Assembly: GCA_046703825.1 (NCBI GenBank)
Contig: JBJKSO010000105.1
Span: 1-64,000 of the forward strand
Direction: 5' to 3'
From: JBJKSO01 sp046703825
GTDB taxonomy: Bacteria > Chloroflexota > Dormibacteria > Aeolococcales > Bog-877
DNA: 64,000 nt
In this document: piece after piece, positions 7,716-16,358 of the stretch
Position numbering within the stretch: position 1 is the first letter of the stretch
Layout: each line of letters opens with the position of its first letter
Position numbers and translations under genes: made by a program
The notes under the pieces: generated by a model
The model's database searches: none
Seen by the model: only the letters and a program-made list of their open reading frames with translations
What the model was told of the DNA's origin: nothing

Positions 7716-9341
7716 CTACTCCGGGGGAAGTTCGGTGAAGGCTACCGACAAATTCACTCCACGACGCTCATTGACCCATTTGCTTGTCAGGTACATCAGA
7801 ACGGCAACGACGAGCATAATCGGGAAGGAGATAAACACCACCGGAGAATTCGCGCCGAGCGCATTATTGGTTAGATACTGCTCGAAGAAGAAGGCATAGG
7901 AAGCAAACGCCAGACCGCCCACCACTGAAATGGCCGGCAATCCGAAGATCTTCCGCCGAGAGATCGGCGCAAGGTTGTACAGGGCTTGTCGGCGCCAAGG
8001 AATCACGATGGCCACGAGGGAAACAAGTAAGAAGATCGGCAGTTGCCCAAGCAGCGCCCCAAATGCCAACTGTAGGATCGTGCTTGGTCCCCAAACCAAC
8101 ACTGCGCAGATGACGCAGTACACGAGAAAGAGTACAAAGTTTGTGATGAGTGGGCTATGAGTTCTTTCGTTTACCTCAGACAGCTTCGCGGGCATAACCC
8201 TATCGAAGGACCACGCAACCATGCTCCGCGTGGTCAAGAAGAACGCGGGGCCTTGACTCACTATGATCAGCAGCACGAGCAACCCGTTCATAGCGATGAT
8301 TAGAGGGGTGTTGGACGTGAGCAGCGACGCAAAGAGCATGATGCCAGGCGGGGCAGGGAACGGGTATGCCTTCGGGTCTGCCGATGCGATGTACGTAGCT
8401 GACCCGATCCAGTTCTCTCCAAGGCTGTGGGCGGCGAACCCGAGCAAGAGCAGCAGCCCGACTACGCCGATCCCTATTGCTGAGAGGTAGGCGCGAGTTA
8501 CGGTGCTCGAAGGTCGACGGATTTCTCCTCCCAGGTAGGCGGCCGTGAACCCGAACCCCATGAACCCGAATACGACTGGCGTTGCCGCAAAATCGGCACC
8601 GAGGTTGAACCCGGAGCCGGGATGATAGCCAGCCTGTGCCGCTGCCGAGAGAATCTTACCGTAGCTAGAGTGAAACGACTTCAGCACCGGTGTCAGTGCC
8701 GCACTCGTGTGCGTCGCCAGTACGAGAACGGCAAGGAGCAAACTCAGTGCACCAAAGGGGAGCAGTATCGCATAGACTTTCGTAAACGTGCGTAGCGGGA
8801 GGCTCGCGACAATAAGCGCCGCCAAAATGCACCCTATCCCAATTAGGTAGGTTGGAGCCGGGCTACTTAGTGTGGTAGCGACGTTTAGAAGGCCCGCGTT
8901 GTGGGATCGAATGCCTACAGCAGCAAAGACGGCAGCCAGGTACTGAGGAGCGATAGTCGCGAAGACCGACCCGACACTGAAGATGACGAAAAGGTTAAGC
9001 ACAACGCTCGCCACAAAGCCAATGGGTGCCGACAGCGTCCTGCTTACGAATATGTAGTCCCCACCCGTCCGGGGCATCAACTGTGAGAGCCACCCCCATA
9101 GTAGAGCAAACGGTACCGCGAGCACCGCGCCGAGGACTATAGCTGCCGCCCAGTTTGATCCCGGCGCTGCGATTGGGGCGATCGTGACGATGAAAAGAGC
9201 GTAGGGCGGAGACATCACTGCGAGCGACATTAGAATAGCGCCACCCGTGCCTAGCTCTCGCACTAGTCCCGTTGTCTGTCGCGCATACACCCCGACTGCA
9301 TTCGGAATGCCAGATACCCCGCCAACCGTGTCAGATGCCAC
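7716..9341 (-). CDS. APC-superfamily amino acid/amine permease
   Basis: 541 residues, GTG start with GGAGGG 8 bases upstream, overlapping the GntR stop. The N-terminal APC signature is clear (LVRELGTGGAILMSLAVMSPPYALF), followed by GGDYIFVSRTLSAPIGF. About 12-13 hydrophobic segments can be counted. The family imports amino acids, polyamines or related cations by proton or sodium coupling, or by exchange. As the first structural gene of the operon it probably brings in the substrate of the ureohydrolase/aminotransferase pair. Confidence 0.87.
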   Translation of the reverse strand: MASDTVGGVSGIPNAVGVYARQTTGLVRELGTGGAILMSLAVMSPPYALFIVTIAPIAAPGSNWAAAIVLGAVLAVPFALLWGWLSQLMPRTGGDYIFVSRTLSAPIGFVASVVLNLFVIFSVGSVFATIAPQYLAAVFAAVGIRSHNAGLLNVATTLSSPAPTYLIGIGCILAALIVASLPLRTFTKVYAILLPFGALSLLLAVLVLATHTSAALTPVLKSFHSSYGKILSAAAQAGYHPGSGFNLGADFAATPVVFGFMGFGFTAAYLGGEIRRPSSTVTRAYLSAIGIGVVGLLLLLGFAAHSLGENWIGSATYIASADPKAYPFPAPPGIMLFASLLTSNTPLIIAMNGLLVLLIIVSQGPAFFLTTRSMVAWSFDRVMPAKLSEVNERTHSPLITNFVLFLVYCVICAVLVWGPSTILQLAFGALLGQLPIFLLVSLVAIVIPWRRQALYNLAPISRRKIFGLPAISVVGGLAFASYAFFFEQYLTNNALGANSPVVFISFPIMLVVAVLMYLTSKWVNERRGVNLSVAFTELPPE

Positions 9342-10128
9342 GACCCATCCCTCCCGTCCTCGTGGTTATAGGGGATTCCGTAGTGGCCGGACTCATCCCC
9401 TCTTCGCGAGTCCGGACCTCCGGATGGAGCCAATGCTCCATTGCATGACGTATGTGCGTGCGCGCGGCGAGTTCCGCGGCGGAAGAGTCTCCAGACGTGA
9501 TCTCAGCCAGTATCTGATGGTGCTCCCGCGCTGAGACACGCAACCGGATCTCCTGGTGTCTCAAGCGAAGATAGGTCGCTTGGGACGAAGCACGGATAAT
9601 GTGCGCCATCCTGCGCAGCCAGCTGTGGTCGAGGTCCTCCAGCAGCCCGATATGAAATCGGGTGTTCGCTTGCATGTACGCCTTGCGGTCGTCGGTCTCA
9701 CTCGCCGCTTCCATCTCGCCGACGCAGGTCGTTAAGGCTTCACGCGCCGAGGAGCTCAACCCCTGCGTCGAAAGCAGGCGCGCGACCAGCCCATCAATTA
9801 CCTCGCGTACTTCCAGAAGCTCGCGTGCTGCGGGCCCTGAGAGATCTACAACTGTGCTGGTGCCGTGGGAGTTCGTTTCTATAAGCCCCTCCCCTTCCAG
9901 GGTCCGCAGCGCAGCCCGCAGGGGGGTTCGGCTGACGCCGAGCAACCTAGCGAGATCGTCTTGCGGGACGGAGGTGCCAGGGGCCAGTCGGCCATCGAAG
10001 ATCAGTGTTCGAAGCTGGTCGGCGGCGAGCTCCGGCAGTTGGGATGGCCGGCGGACGGCCCAGCCACCGGCGATCGAGGCGGTCGACTCAGCCTGGTCAG
10101 TCCCGTGGTGGGCAATCGGTCGGCTCAA
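9331..10128 (-). CDS. GntR-family transcriptional regulator, FCD (FadR-type) subfamily
   Basis: 265 residues, TTG start with GGAGG 9 bases upstream. An N-terminal winged helix-turn-helix is visible (LAPGTSVPQDDLARLLGVSRTPLRAALRTLEGEGLIE), followed by an all-helical FCD ligand domain with the metal-site histidines (NTRFHIGLLE, REHHQILAEI, RTHIRHAME). It is the first gene of the operon and overlaps the permease by 11 bases, so it is probably a ligand-responsive local repressor of the whole operon. FCD regulators typically bind small carboxylates. A candidate operator lies just upstream. Confidence 0.88.
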   Translation of the reverse strand: MSRPIAHHGTDQAESTASIAGGWAVRRPSQLPELAADQLRTLIFDGRLAPGTSVPQDDLARLLGVSRTPLRAALRTLEGEGLIETNSHGTSTVVDLSGPAARELLEVREVIDGLVARLLSTQGLSSSAREALTTCVGEMEAASETDDRKAYMQANTRFHIGLLEDLDHSWLRRMAHIIRASSQATYLRLRHQEIRLRVSAREHHQILAEITSGDSSAAELAARTHIRHAMEHWLHPEVRTREEGMSPATTESPITTRTGGMGRGI

Positions 10129-10150
10129 GCGTTTCGTCCTCCAGAAGCTG

Positions 10151-10166
10151 CGTATACTGGATCCAG
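10151..10166. promoter_or_regulatory. Candidate GntR operator: GTATAC plus CTGGATCCAG palindromes
   Basis: CGTATACTGGATCCAG contains GTATAC (10152-10157) abutting the perfect 10-bp palindrome CTGGATCCAG (10157-10166), 24-38 bases upstream of the regulator start in the divergent intergenic region. GTATAC-centred palindromes are typical for FadR-type GntR proteins. Assignment is by position and symmetry only. Confidence 0.35.
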
Positions 10167-10343
10167 GACACGGTCGGCGTCAAGTGGCTGCGGCTAGTGA
10201 AGTCGGAGGCTCCAAACTGATGTTCGATCAACGCGTATGCCCTCAGTCATTGGACCCGCGGGATCAGCTGAGAGCGACGCGTGCCTCTCTAGGCGTAGCC
10301 TGGCGTCCGCCGTGCTTGCACCTGGAGATGATGGCGGTGAGCC

Positions 10344-11099
10344 ATGAGTGAGGATGGAGGACACCGCTGGACTGGTGAGGTCTTGTTGGAGGACGCCAGA
10401 CGGCTGGTCGAGGCGGCGCAGCGCAGAGGCGTTCGCGCCCGACTGTTGGGGGGCGTTGCCTTCTTTCACGTTTCCCCAACAGCGAGGGAGGGATCGCTAA
10501 GTCGGCGGTATCGCGACTTCGACCTGGTGGTAGGTCGGCGCGCTGGACGGGATTTGGCGAGACTGTTCCGCGAGTTGGGTTACGGGGAGAATCGGAACTT
10601 CAACGCCCTGCACGGTGCCGATCGACTAATCTTCTTCCACCCAGACAAAGGGTTTTCGATAGACATTCTTGTTGGCGACTTCAAGATGTGTCACAAACTC
10701 GCCCTCGACGGGCGCCTACCGGCAGAAGGTCTAACGCTAAGCCCGGCCCAGCTGCTGTTAACCAAGCTTCAGATTGTTCAGATTGAGGACAAGGATCTGG
10801 GGGATGCGGCCGCGCTGGTCGCCGACGCAAGTGGGCAGGATCCGCCGATTCTGGACGCCCGGCAGTTCGCAGAACCATTAGGTCGAGATTGGGGTTTTTA
10901 TCACACGGTCGAAATCAACCTTCGTCGTCTCAGCGACTTCGCTGACAGTCGCCTGCCTAGCCATATAGCCTCGACCATACGTCAGCGCGTCTCTGCCTTA
11001 CGAGCAGCCATGGAAGGGGAGCCCAAGAGCTTCGGCTGGCAAACACGCGCGCGCGTCGGAGAGAAGCGGCGCTGGTACGACCTGCCAGAGGAAGTCTAA
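10344..11099 (+). CDS. Nucleotidyltransferase-like protein (AbiEii/MNT-like fold)
   Basis: 251 residues, ATG start behind GGTGAG. The N-terminal half shows the minimal nucleotidyltransferase pattern: ARLLGGVAFFH, then RYRDFDLVVGR with an acidic D-x-D pair, and later FSIDILVGDF with a third acidic residue. The second half is helical. Proteins of this shape are usually annotated as nucleotidyltransferase family or hypothetical. No adjacent partner resembling an AbiEi antitoxin is seen, so a toxin role is not supported. It diverges from the catabolic operon and shares its lower-GC character. Confidence 0.6.
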   Translation: MSEDGGHRWTGEVLLEDARRLVEAAQRRGVRARLLGGVAFFHVSPTAREGSLSRRYRDFDLVVGRRAGRDLARLFRELGYGENRNFNALHGADRLIFFHPDKGFSIDILVGDFKMCHKLALDGRLPAEGLTLSPAQLLLTKLQIVQIEDKDLGDAAALVADASGQDPPILDARQFAEPLGRDWGFYHTVEINLRRLSDFADSRLPSHIASTIRQRVSALRAAMEGEPKSFGWQTRARVGEKRRWYDLPEEV

Positions 11100-11170
11100 A
11101 AAGCATGCGATCCGTCCGTTGAATGGTCTGCGGTCTCTAATCTGCCGAACCTCACATTGAGAAGGGTGCC

Positions 11171-11452
11171 GTGCGACACAAGAGGTGGTTGGCGGTGGAA
11201 CCGACCGATTCGCTAGCTCACCATGGGGAGCTAGTTCGGCAACTCCGTCACTGGGAGGCCTGGAGACGCTGGCTGGGCGCGAGACTCAAAGCCGCGCAGA
11301 CCGCCGGATACCCTCGTGCTAGCGCCACGCGTATTTTTGAGGCCGTTGCAGCACGTGGCGTCATGGCGCCCCGGGACGCGGTGGCAGATCTGGCGGTGAG
11401 GAGGATGGCGCCGATTGAGAGTACAAGCTGGCCGCGCGCACCGTTGCCGTAG
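11171..11452 (+). CDS. Small hypothetical protein
   Basis: 93 codons from GTG, with GAGAAGG nearby upstream and moderately G/C-biased third positions. The product is Arg/Ala-rich and predicted helical, with no known motif. It lies 71 bases after the nucleotidyltransferase-like gene on the same strand and could be co-transcribed with it. It may equally be a chance frame in the segment before the tRNA. Confidence 0.3.
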   Translation: MRHKRWLAVEPTDSLAHHGELVRQLRHWEAWRRWLGARLKAAQTAGYPRASATRIFEAVAARGVMAPRDAVADLAVRRMAPIESTSWPRAPLP

Positions 11453-11548
11453 TGGCACCGTCGCTCACGCACCTGAAAGCGATCGTTCTGCACTGCGACC
11501 CGCCCACTCCGATTTCGGCCGGATCAAGGCTCTCAGGTGAGATGGAAA

Positions 11549-11620
11549 GCGGGAGACGGGTCTCGAACCCGCGACCTTCTGCTTGGGAAGCAGACGCTCT
11601 ACCAACTGAGCTACTCCCGC
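11549..11620 (-). tRNA. tRNA-Gly, anticodon CCC
   Basis: Reading on the minus strand, a perfect 7-bp acceptor stem GCGGGAG/CTCCCGC encloses a D-arm (GCTC..GAGC), a 5-bp anticodon stem TCTGC/GCAGA with loop TTCCCAA (anticodon CCC), and a T-arm GCGGG-TTCGAGA-CCCGT. The length is 72 bases. The next base is T, fitting the U73 discriminator of bacterial tRNA-Gly. The 3' CCA is not encoded. Its 3' end faces the lower-GC block to the left. Confidence 0.97.
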
Positions 11621-11701
11621 CAGCCGGACGAGAGCCGGAGTATAGCTCGTGCCTGTGATACCTTCGGGCGGCCATCGGTTCGCGCCAAGGAGGAGCCGAC
11701 G

Positions 11702-11980
11702 ATGATCACCGCCTTCATGCTTGTCACCGCCGATCGCTCCCATCTGGCTGAGCTCGGTCCCCGGCTAGCGGCGTGCGAGGGGGTCGCCGAGGTCTACACG
11801 ACCACCGGTGACGTGGACTTCATAGTTCGGATCCAGGTCGCTGACCTGGAGGAGCTGTCGGTCTTGGTCCAGGACCGGTTGGGACGAATCGAGGGCATCC
11901 TGGCCACCAAGACCCACCTGGCGATGCGTCGCTTCGCCCCCGCAGAGATCGCAGCCGCCTTCGACCTCGGCATCGACTGA
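11702..11980 (+). CDS. Stand-alone Lrp/AsnC ligand-binding (RAM) domain protein
   Basis: 92 residues from an ATG with AAGGAGGA upstream; an open frame extends further left across the tRNA but is not coding. The sequence is the beta-alpha-beta RAM domain only (MITAFMLVTADRS..., GVAEVYTTTGDVDFIVRIQV, TKTHLAMRRF) with no DNA-binding part. Such single-domain proteins bind amino acids and assemble into ring oligomers, and may partner with full-length Lrp/AsnC proteins. Confidence 0.85.
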   Translation: MITAFMLVTADRSHLAELGPRLAACEGVAEVYTTTGDVDFIVRIQVADLEELSVLVQDRLGRIEGILATKTHLAMRRFAPAEIAAAFDLGID

Positions 11981-12003
11981 GGGATCCCGGGCGGTCACCG
12001 GGC

Positions 12004-12699
12004 TCAGATGCCGGCCGAACCCAGAAGATGACCCACCCCGGCGGTCACCGCCATCGCAGCGCCCCCGCCGAGCAGCACCCTGAGCCCGCCTCGGCGCCAG
12101 TCAGCGCCACCGGCCAGCGCGCCCAGGACGCCGAGCCCCACCAGCGCGATCAGTGCCACCACCACCAGGGCGATGGCCCGGGCCACACCGGTGGAAAGTA
12201 AGCCGGTGACCACCGGAATCGCGGCGCCACCGGCGAACGCCGCTGCCGACGACACGGCCGCCTGAAGTGGCCGCGCCCGGCCGTACTCGGTAATGCCCAG
12301 CTCGTCGCGAGCGTGGCTTTCCAGAGGGTTGCGCTCCATCAGTTGCCGCGCGACCTGCGCCGCCAGCTCGCGATCCAGGCCCCGCTCCACGTAGATCTGG
12401 GTCAGCTCTTCCCGCTCCCACTCCGGGTTGGCGTGCAGCTCCAGCTGCTCGCGCGCCAGCTCTGCCTGCTCGGAGTCCTTCTGGCTCGACACCGAAACGT
12501 ACTCGCCCGCCGCCATCGACATTGCGCCCGCCACCAGCCCGGCCACTCCCGCGACCAGTACCTGGGGTGAGCTGGCGTGGGAGGTGGCGACACCCAGCAT
12601 CAGGCTCGCGGTGGAGACGATCCCGTCGTCGGCGCCCAGCACCGCGGCGCGCAGCCAGCCGGTCCCCGACAGGCGGTGGCTTTCAGCTACCGGCCTCAC
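12004..12699 (-). CDS. VIT1/CCC1-family metal transporter
   Basis: 231 residues, GTG start. N-terminal segment WLRAAVLGADDGIVSTASLMLGV is the family signature, followed by GAMSMAAGEYVSVSSQKDSEQAE, a charged cytoplasmic stretch (residues 70-130) and three more hydrophobic helices. Family members export Fe(II) or Mn(II) from the cytosol (into vacuoles in eukaryotes). It ends 24 bases from the convergent AsnC-domain gene and lies just downstream of the nucleotide-sugar gene on the same strand. Confidence 0.88.
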   Translation of the reverse strand: MRPVAESHRLSGTGWLRAAVLGADDGIVSTASLMLGVATSHASSPQVLVAGVAGLVAGAMSMAAGEYVSVSSQKDSEQAELAREQLELHANPEWEREELTQIYVERGLDRELAAQVARQLMERNPLESHARDELGITEYGRARPLQAAVSSAAAFAGGAAIPVVTGLLSTGVARAIALVVVALIALVGLGVLGALAGGADWRRGGLRVLLGGGAAMAVTAGVGHLLGSAGI

Positions 12700-12720
12700 C
12701 CGCTCCCCAGCACAGCTACG

Positions 12721-15234
12721 CTACTGAGCGGCCGCGGCCTGCTGGATCGCGGTCGAGACCTCCCCCATCCAGCGCTCCAGGCTCGCCTCGGCGGCGAGCG
12801 GATCCGGCCCGGATGCGATGACCCGGTAGCGGGGGCGGTCGGCGTCGGGCAGCAGCAGCACCCACCCTTGCTCCAAGCTCAGCTTCAACCCATCGGTGAG
12901 ATCGACGCGGTCGTTGTGATGCGCCTCCACCATCCGTCGCATCACCTCGCCCTTTACGTCCCAGGCGCAGGGTAGCGAGCGCTCGAGGTGCGCCCCCACC
13001 GGGAGCTGATCCACCAGGTGGGACACCGTGTCCCCGCTCTCGCACACCAACTCCAGGGTGGCCAGCAGGCTGTAGATGGCATCGTAGGCGGCCAGGTGCG
13101 CCGGCCAGACCAGCCCGTAGTCCTCGTCGGCGCCCAGCAGCGCCTGGGTCCGCGAGGCCGCGCGCAGGACCGACGTCCCCGCTGCCCGGGCGGAGACCAT
13201 CCGCCCCCCGGCGCTGTTGACCGCCTGCTCCAGCCGCCAGGGAGCGGAGACCGGAGCCACCACAGACCCCGGCCCCCGCATCTTTAGCGCCAGGGTCGCC
13301 AGCAGGCTGGTGGCCTGATCATGAAGAAGCACCCGGCCCTTATCGTCGATCAAGGTGACGCGCTGCCCGGAGGGGTCGATCCGCACGCCCAGCAGGGCGC
13401 CGACGGTGCGGGTGATGGCGGAGGCCTGCTCAAGATCTTCGTCGCGGTTGCGCGAGGAGAAGAGCAAGGCGGAGTCCTCCTCCATTCCCGGGCGCAGGCT
13501 GATCACCTCCACCCGAGCCTGCTGGAGCAGCTGGCGCAGAACGGAGGTGGCGCTGCTGTAACCAAAGTCGACCAGCACGGTGGGCCGGGCGGAACGGATC
13601 GCGGCCACGTCGATCTGGTTGAGTACATGCTGCTCGTAGGCGGCGACCACACCGCTCGGGTAGTCGATCCCCGCGATCTCGCGGGTGACCACGCGCCGGA
13701 AGTCCTCGCGGAAGAAGGTGTTCTCCAGGCGGCGCTCTTGGCGGCGGTCGAGGGCCATCCCCCGATCGTCCAGGAGGAGGACGTCGGCCGAGCGAACATC
13801 CAGGGGGGAAGAGAGGATATGGGCCGCTCCCACCGCTGACGACTCCCGCGCGAAGTAGCAAGTCACCGGCACCGGCAGCTCGGTCAGGTCGAGCACGTGG
13901 GCACCGGCGGAGAGCATCCCCGAGATGATCGCCCGCTTGATCATGCGGGATCCCTGGCTCCAGTCGCGGCAGATGGCCAGGTCCACCCCGCGCGGCTGGT
14001 TGGCGGCCCACGCCGCCCCCAGGCGGGCACACCACTCGGGCGTCAGCTCCACGTTGATCAGCCCGGTGATGCCGGCCGAACCGAACAGGCTGGAGCGCCA
14101 GGCGCCGGCCCAGATCACCGACTCGTGCACCACCGAACCGGGTTCGATCTCCTTCCCGGGCCAGATGCGCACGCCCTGCTCCACCACGGTTCCGGCGCCG
14201 ATGGTGCAGTCGTCGCCGATCACGGTGCCGTCGTCCAGCAGCACCTCGGGGCGGATGGTGGCGCCACCGCACACCACCGCCTGGCGCAGCCGCGAGCGCT
14301 CACCGACGTAGGCCTGCGTCCAGATCACGCTGCTGCTGACCTTGGCGCCGTCGTCGACGACCACGAAGCTGTCCAGCACCACCGGCCCATTGAGGAAGGC
14401 CTCCGCCCCCACCACCGCGTCCCGGCCCACGTAGGCCGGACCCTCGATCCGGGCGTTGCCGGCCACCTCCGCCCCCTCGACCACCCACTGCGACGGCCCC
14501 ACCTGCCGCCCGGCGATCTCGCACTGCACGCGGCCCTCGAGCGCATCCCAGTTGGCCTGCAGGTAGCTGGCGACGCTGCCGATGTCGCACCAGTAGCCGC
14601 GGCCCTGGACCGCCCAGAGCTCGTCCTGGCTCGCCAGCATCTGGGGGAAGACGTCCTGAGACCAATCGCAGGGGCGGTCGTCCGGGATGTAGTCCAGCAC
14701 CTCCGGGTCGATCACGTAGATGCCGGTGTTGGCGAGGTCCGAGAAGACCTCTCCCCAGGACGGCTTCTCCAAGAAGCGCTGCACCCGTCCAGCTCCCTCG
14801 ACGATCACCACCCCGTACTCCAGCGGGTTGCCCACCCGTGAGAGCACCACGGTGGCGCGGGCGCCGTGGTCGTGGTGGAAGGCGGTGACGTGGCTCAGGT
14901 CGATGTCGGTGAGCGCGTCGCCGCTGATCACCAGAAACGTGGAGTCGAGCAGGCTGGCGGCGTTCTTGACGCTCCCGGCGGTGCCCAGCGGCCGGTCCTC
15001 GACCGCGTACTCCAGGCTCATCCCCAGCTCGGCGCCGTCGCCGAAGTAGTTGCGGATGCTGGCGCCCAGGTACTGCAGGGTGATCACCACCTCCGTGATC
15101 CCGTGGCGGCGGAGAAGGCGCAGCACGTGCTCCAGGCAGGGGCGCCCGACCACCGGCACCAGCGGCTTGGGCCGCCGGCTGGTGAGTGGGCGCAGGCGGC
15201 TGCCCTCGCCTCCCGCCATCACCACCGCCTTCAA
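12721..15234 (-). CDS. Fused nucleotidyltransferase / phosphomannomutase-like protein (GDP-mannose pyrophosphorylase type)
   Basis: 837 residues. Residues 1-235 are a sugar-1-phosphate nucleotidyltransferase ([13 protein letters not shown] at 7-19, metal Asp in SGDALTD at 104-110, FLEKPSW). Residues 250-375 form a left-handed beta-helix with hexapeptide turns. Residues 380-837 have the alpha-D-phosphohexomutase fold. In the mutase part the phosphoserine loop TASHNP reads HILSSPLD (473-480), the metal loop DGDGDR reads DPSGQR (620-625) and the sugar loop GGExSGH reads GADEDYG (701-707), so mutase catalysis is doubtful. The role is nucleotide-sugar (probably GDP-mannose) supply for envelope glycans, or its regulation. 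Confidence 0.88.
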   Translation of the reverse strand: MKAVVMAGGEGSRLRPLTSRRPKPLVPVVGRPCLEHVLRLLRRHGITEVVITLQYLGASIRNYFGDGAELGMSLEYAVEDRPLGTAGSVKNAASLLDSTFLVISGDALTDIDLSHVTAFHHDHGARATVVLSRVGNPLEYGVVIVEGAGRVQRFLEKPSWGEVFSDLANTGIYVIDPEVLDYIPDDRPCDWSQDVFPQMLASQDELWAVQGRGYWCDIGSVASYLQANWDALEGRVQCEIAGRQVGPSQWVVEGAEVAGNARIEGPAYVGRDAVVGAEAFLNGPVVLDSFVVVDDGAKVSSSVIWTQAYVGERSRLRQAVVCGGATIRPEVLLDDGTVIGDDCTIGAGTVVEQGVRIWPGKEIEPGSVVHESVIWAGAWRSSLFGSAGITGLINVELTPEWCARLGAAWAANQPRGVDLAICRDWSQGSRMIKRAIISGMLSAGAHVLDLTELPVPVTCYFARESSAVGAAHILSSPLDVRSADVLLLDDRGMALDRRQERRLENTFFREDFRRVVTREIAGIDYPSGVVAAYEQHVLNQIDVAAIRSARPTVLVDFGYSSATSVLRQLLQQARVEVISLRPGMEEDSALLFSSRNRDEDLEQASAITRTVGALLGVRIDPSGQRVTLIDDKGRVLLHDQATSLLATLALKMRGPGSVVAPVSAPWRLEQAVNSAGGRMVSARAAGTSVLRAASRTQALLGADEDYGLVWPAHLAAYDAIYSLLATLELVCESGDTVSHLVDQLPVGAHLERSLPCAWDVKGEVMRRMVEAHHNDRVDLTDGLKLSLEQGWVLLLPDADRPRYRVIASGPDPLAAEASLERWMGEVSTAIQQAAAAQ

Positions 15235-15274
15235 CTCAGCACCGCCTCACCGAGCCCCTGCCGCCCCGCCGCGA

Positions 15275-16357
15275 TCATACGAAGAGTCGCCGGCCCCGGC
15301 GGCGGTCGAGCCAGAGGAGCCCCGCCACCGCGACACCGAACAGCACCGCCACCCCGGCCGTGCCCAGGGCCTCCGCCAGGCCCGTACCCCCCGAGTAAAC
15401 GGGGGGCGCCGGAAGTGTTTGCAGCCGGTGGAGGAAGACCCGGTGGGGGGCGGCGGCAATCACCTCTCCGTGAGGTCGTGCGGCGAACACCGGCCCCAGA
15501 GTCGCCAGCGCCAGGACCGAGGAGCTGGGAGCGGTGCGGTACCAGCTGAATCCAGCGTCGGGGGTGAGTAGCGTGCCGAACCCACGAGTGGCCAGGTAGG
15601 CGGCCTGGGGGCCGTCGGAGGCCAAGGCGGTGATCACGGGGATGCCGCCGATGCCACCGTAGGGCAGGAGTTGGAAGACTGCCTGCCACCTGCCGCCGGG
15701 GTCAGCCCAGACAGTGCCGGATGGCTGAGCCACGAGCTGGGTGCCGATTCCCAGCTCCGCGATCCGGCTTCCTTGCGGCACGGGTGGTGCCCCGGGGGCG
15801 GCGTGAAAGGAGCTGCCGTCGCCGAGCACGATCCTGCCACCGACCGATGCCATCCAGGGAAGCCCGCCTCGGGGAGGCGCCAGCACCGCCGTGGCGTCCC
15901 CGGCCATCCGCCTCCTGAGGTGGCGGCCCAGGCGGCCGAAGTAGAGGCCAGCCCGGCTGGCGACCGCCAGCTGCGCCTCCCCAGTCCCACCCAAGGCGAG
16001 GCCCTGCACCGGAGGGGGAACGCGACCCAGCCAGCGCGACGGCCCCCCGTGGCTGACCCGCGCCAAGGTCCCGTTCGAGAAGGCGACCACGCCGGTGCCG
16101 CCCACAGCGGCCACCGCGACCGGCCGCTCCGGCGACGCGCGGAACGGGTCGAACTGGCCGGTGGCGGCGCGGTACCAGGCGGTCCGGCCAGCGGCCGTCA
16201 GCACCAAAGTCCAGCCGCCGACGGGGTTGGAGGCGACCTGCGTCAGGCTCAGGGCCGGGCCACCGCTCTGGCTCCACCAGCCTCCGGCCAGCACCAGCGG
16301 CGCTGAGAGCACCAGCCCGAGCCCGGCCAGCAAGAGCGCCAGCGGAAGCCGCTTCAA
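15275..16357 (-). CDS. Secreted membrane-anchored beta-propeller-like protein
   Basis: 360 residues. There is an N-terminal signal peptide (residues 1-25, LALLLAGLGLVLSAPLVLAGG). The middle repeats short blocks such as GGTGVVAFSNGTLARVS, GGTGEAQLAVASRAGLYFG and SDGPQAAYLATRGFGTLLTPDAGFSWYR, resembling the blades of sialidase/YCF48-type propellers. A C-terminal helix (about 330-350) precedes RRRGRRLFV and would leave a short basic tail inside. Topology suggests an extracytoplasmic sensor or scaffold. It begins one base from the CPBP protease stop, so the two are probably co-transcribed. No catalytic motif recognised. Confidence 0.6.
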   Translation of the reverse strand: MKRLPLALLLAGLGLVLSAPLVLAGGWWSQSGGPALSLTQVASNPVGGWTLVLTAAGRTAWYRAATGQFDPFRASPERPVAVAAVGGTGVVAFSNGTLARVSHGGPSRWLGRVPPPVQGLALGGTGEAQLAVASRAGLYFGRLGRHLRRRMAGDATAVLAPPRGGLPWMASVGGRIVLGDGSSFHAAPGAPPVPQGSRIAELGIGTQLVAQPSGTVWADPGGRWQAVFQLLPYGGIGGIPVITALASDGPQAAYLATRGFGTLLTPDAGFSWYRTAPSSSVLALATLGPVFAARPHGEVIAAAPHRVFLHRLQTLPAPPVYSGGTGLAEALGTAGVAVLFGVAVAGLLWLDRRRGRRLFV

Positions 16358-16358
16358 C

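Noticed and set aside
10344..11452. Toxin-antitoxin (AbiE-like) pair
   Set aside because: The first protein has a nucleotidyltransferase-like pattern, but the second small frame does not resemble an AbiEi antitoxin and may not be a gene.
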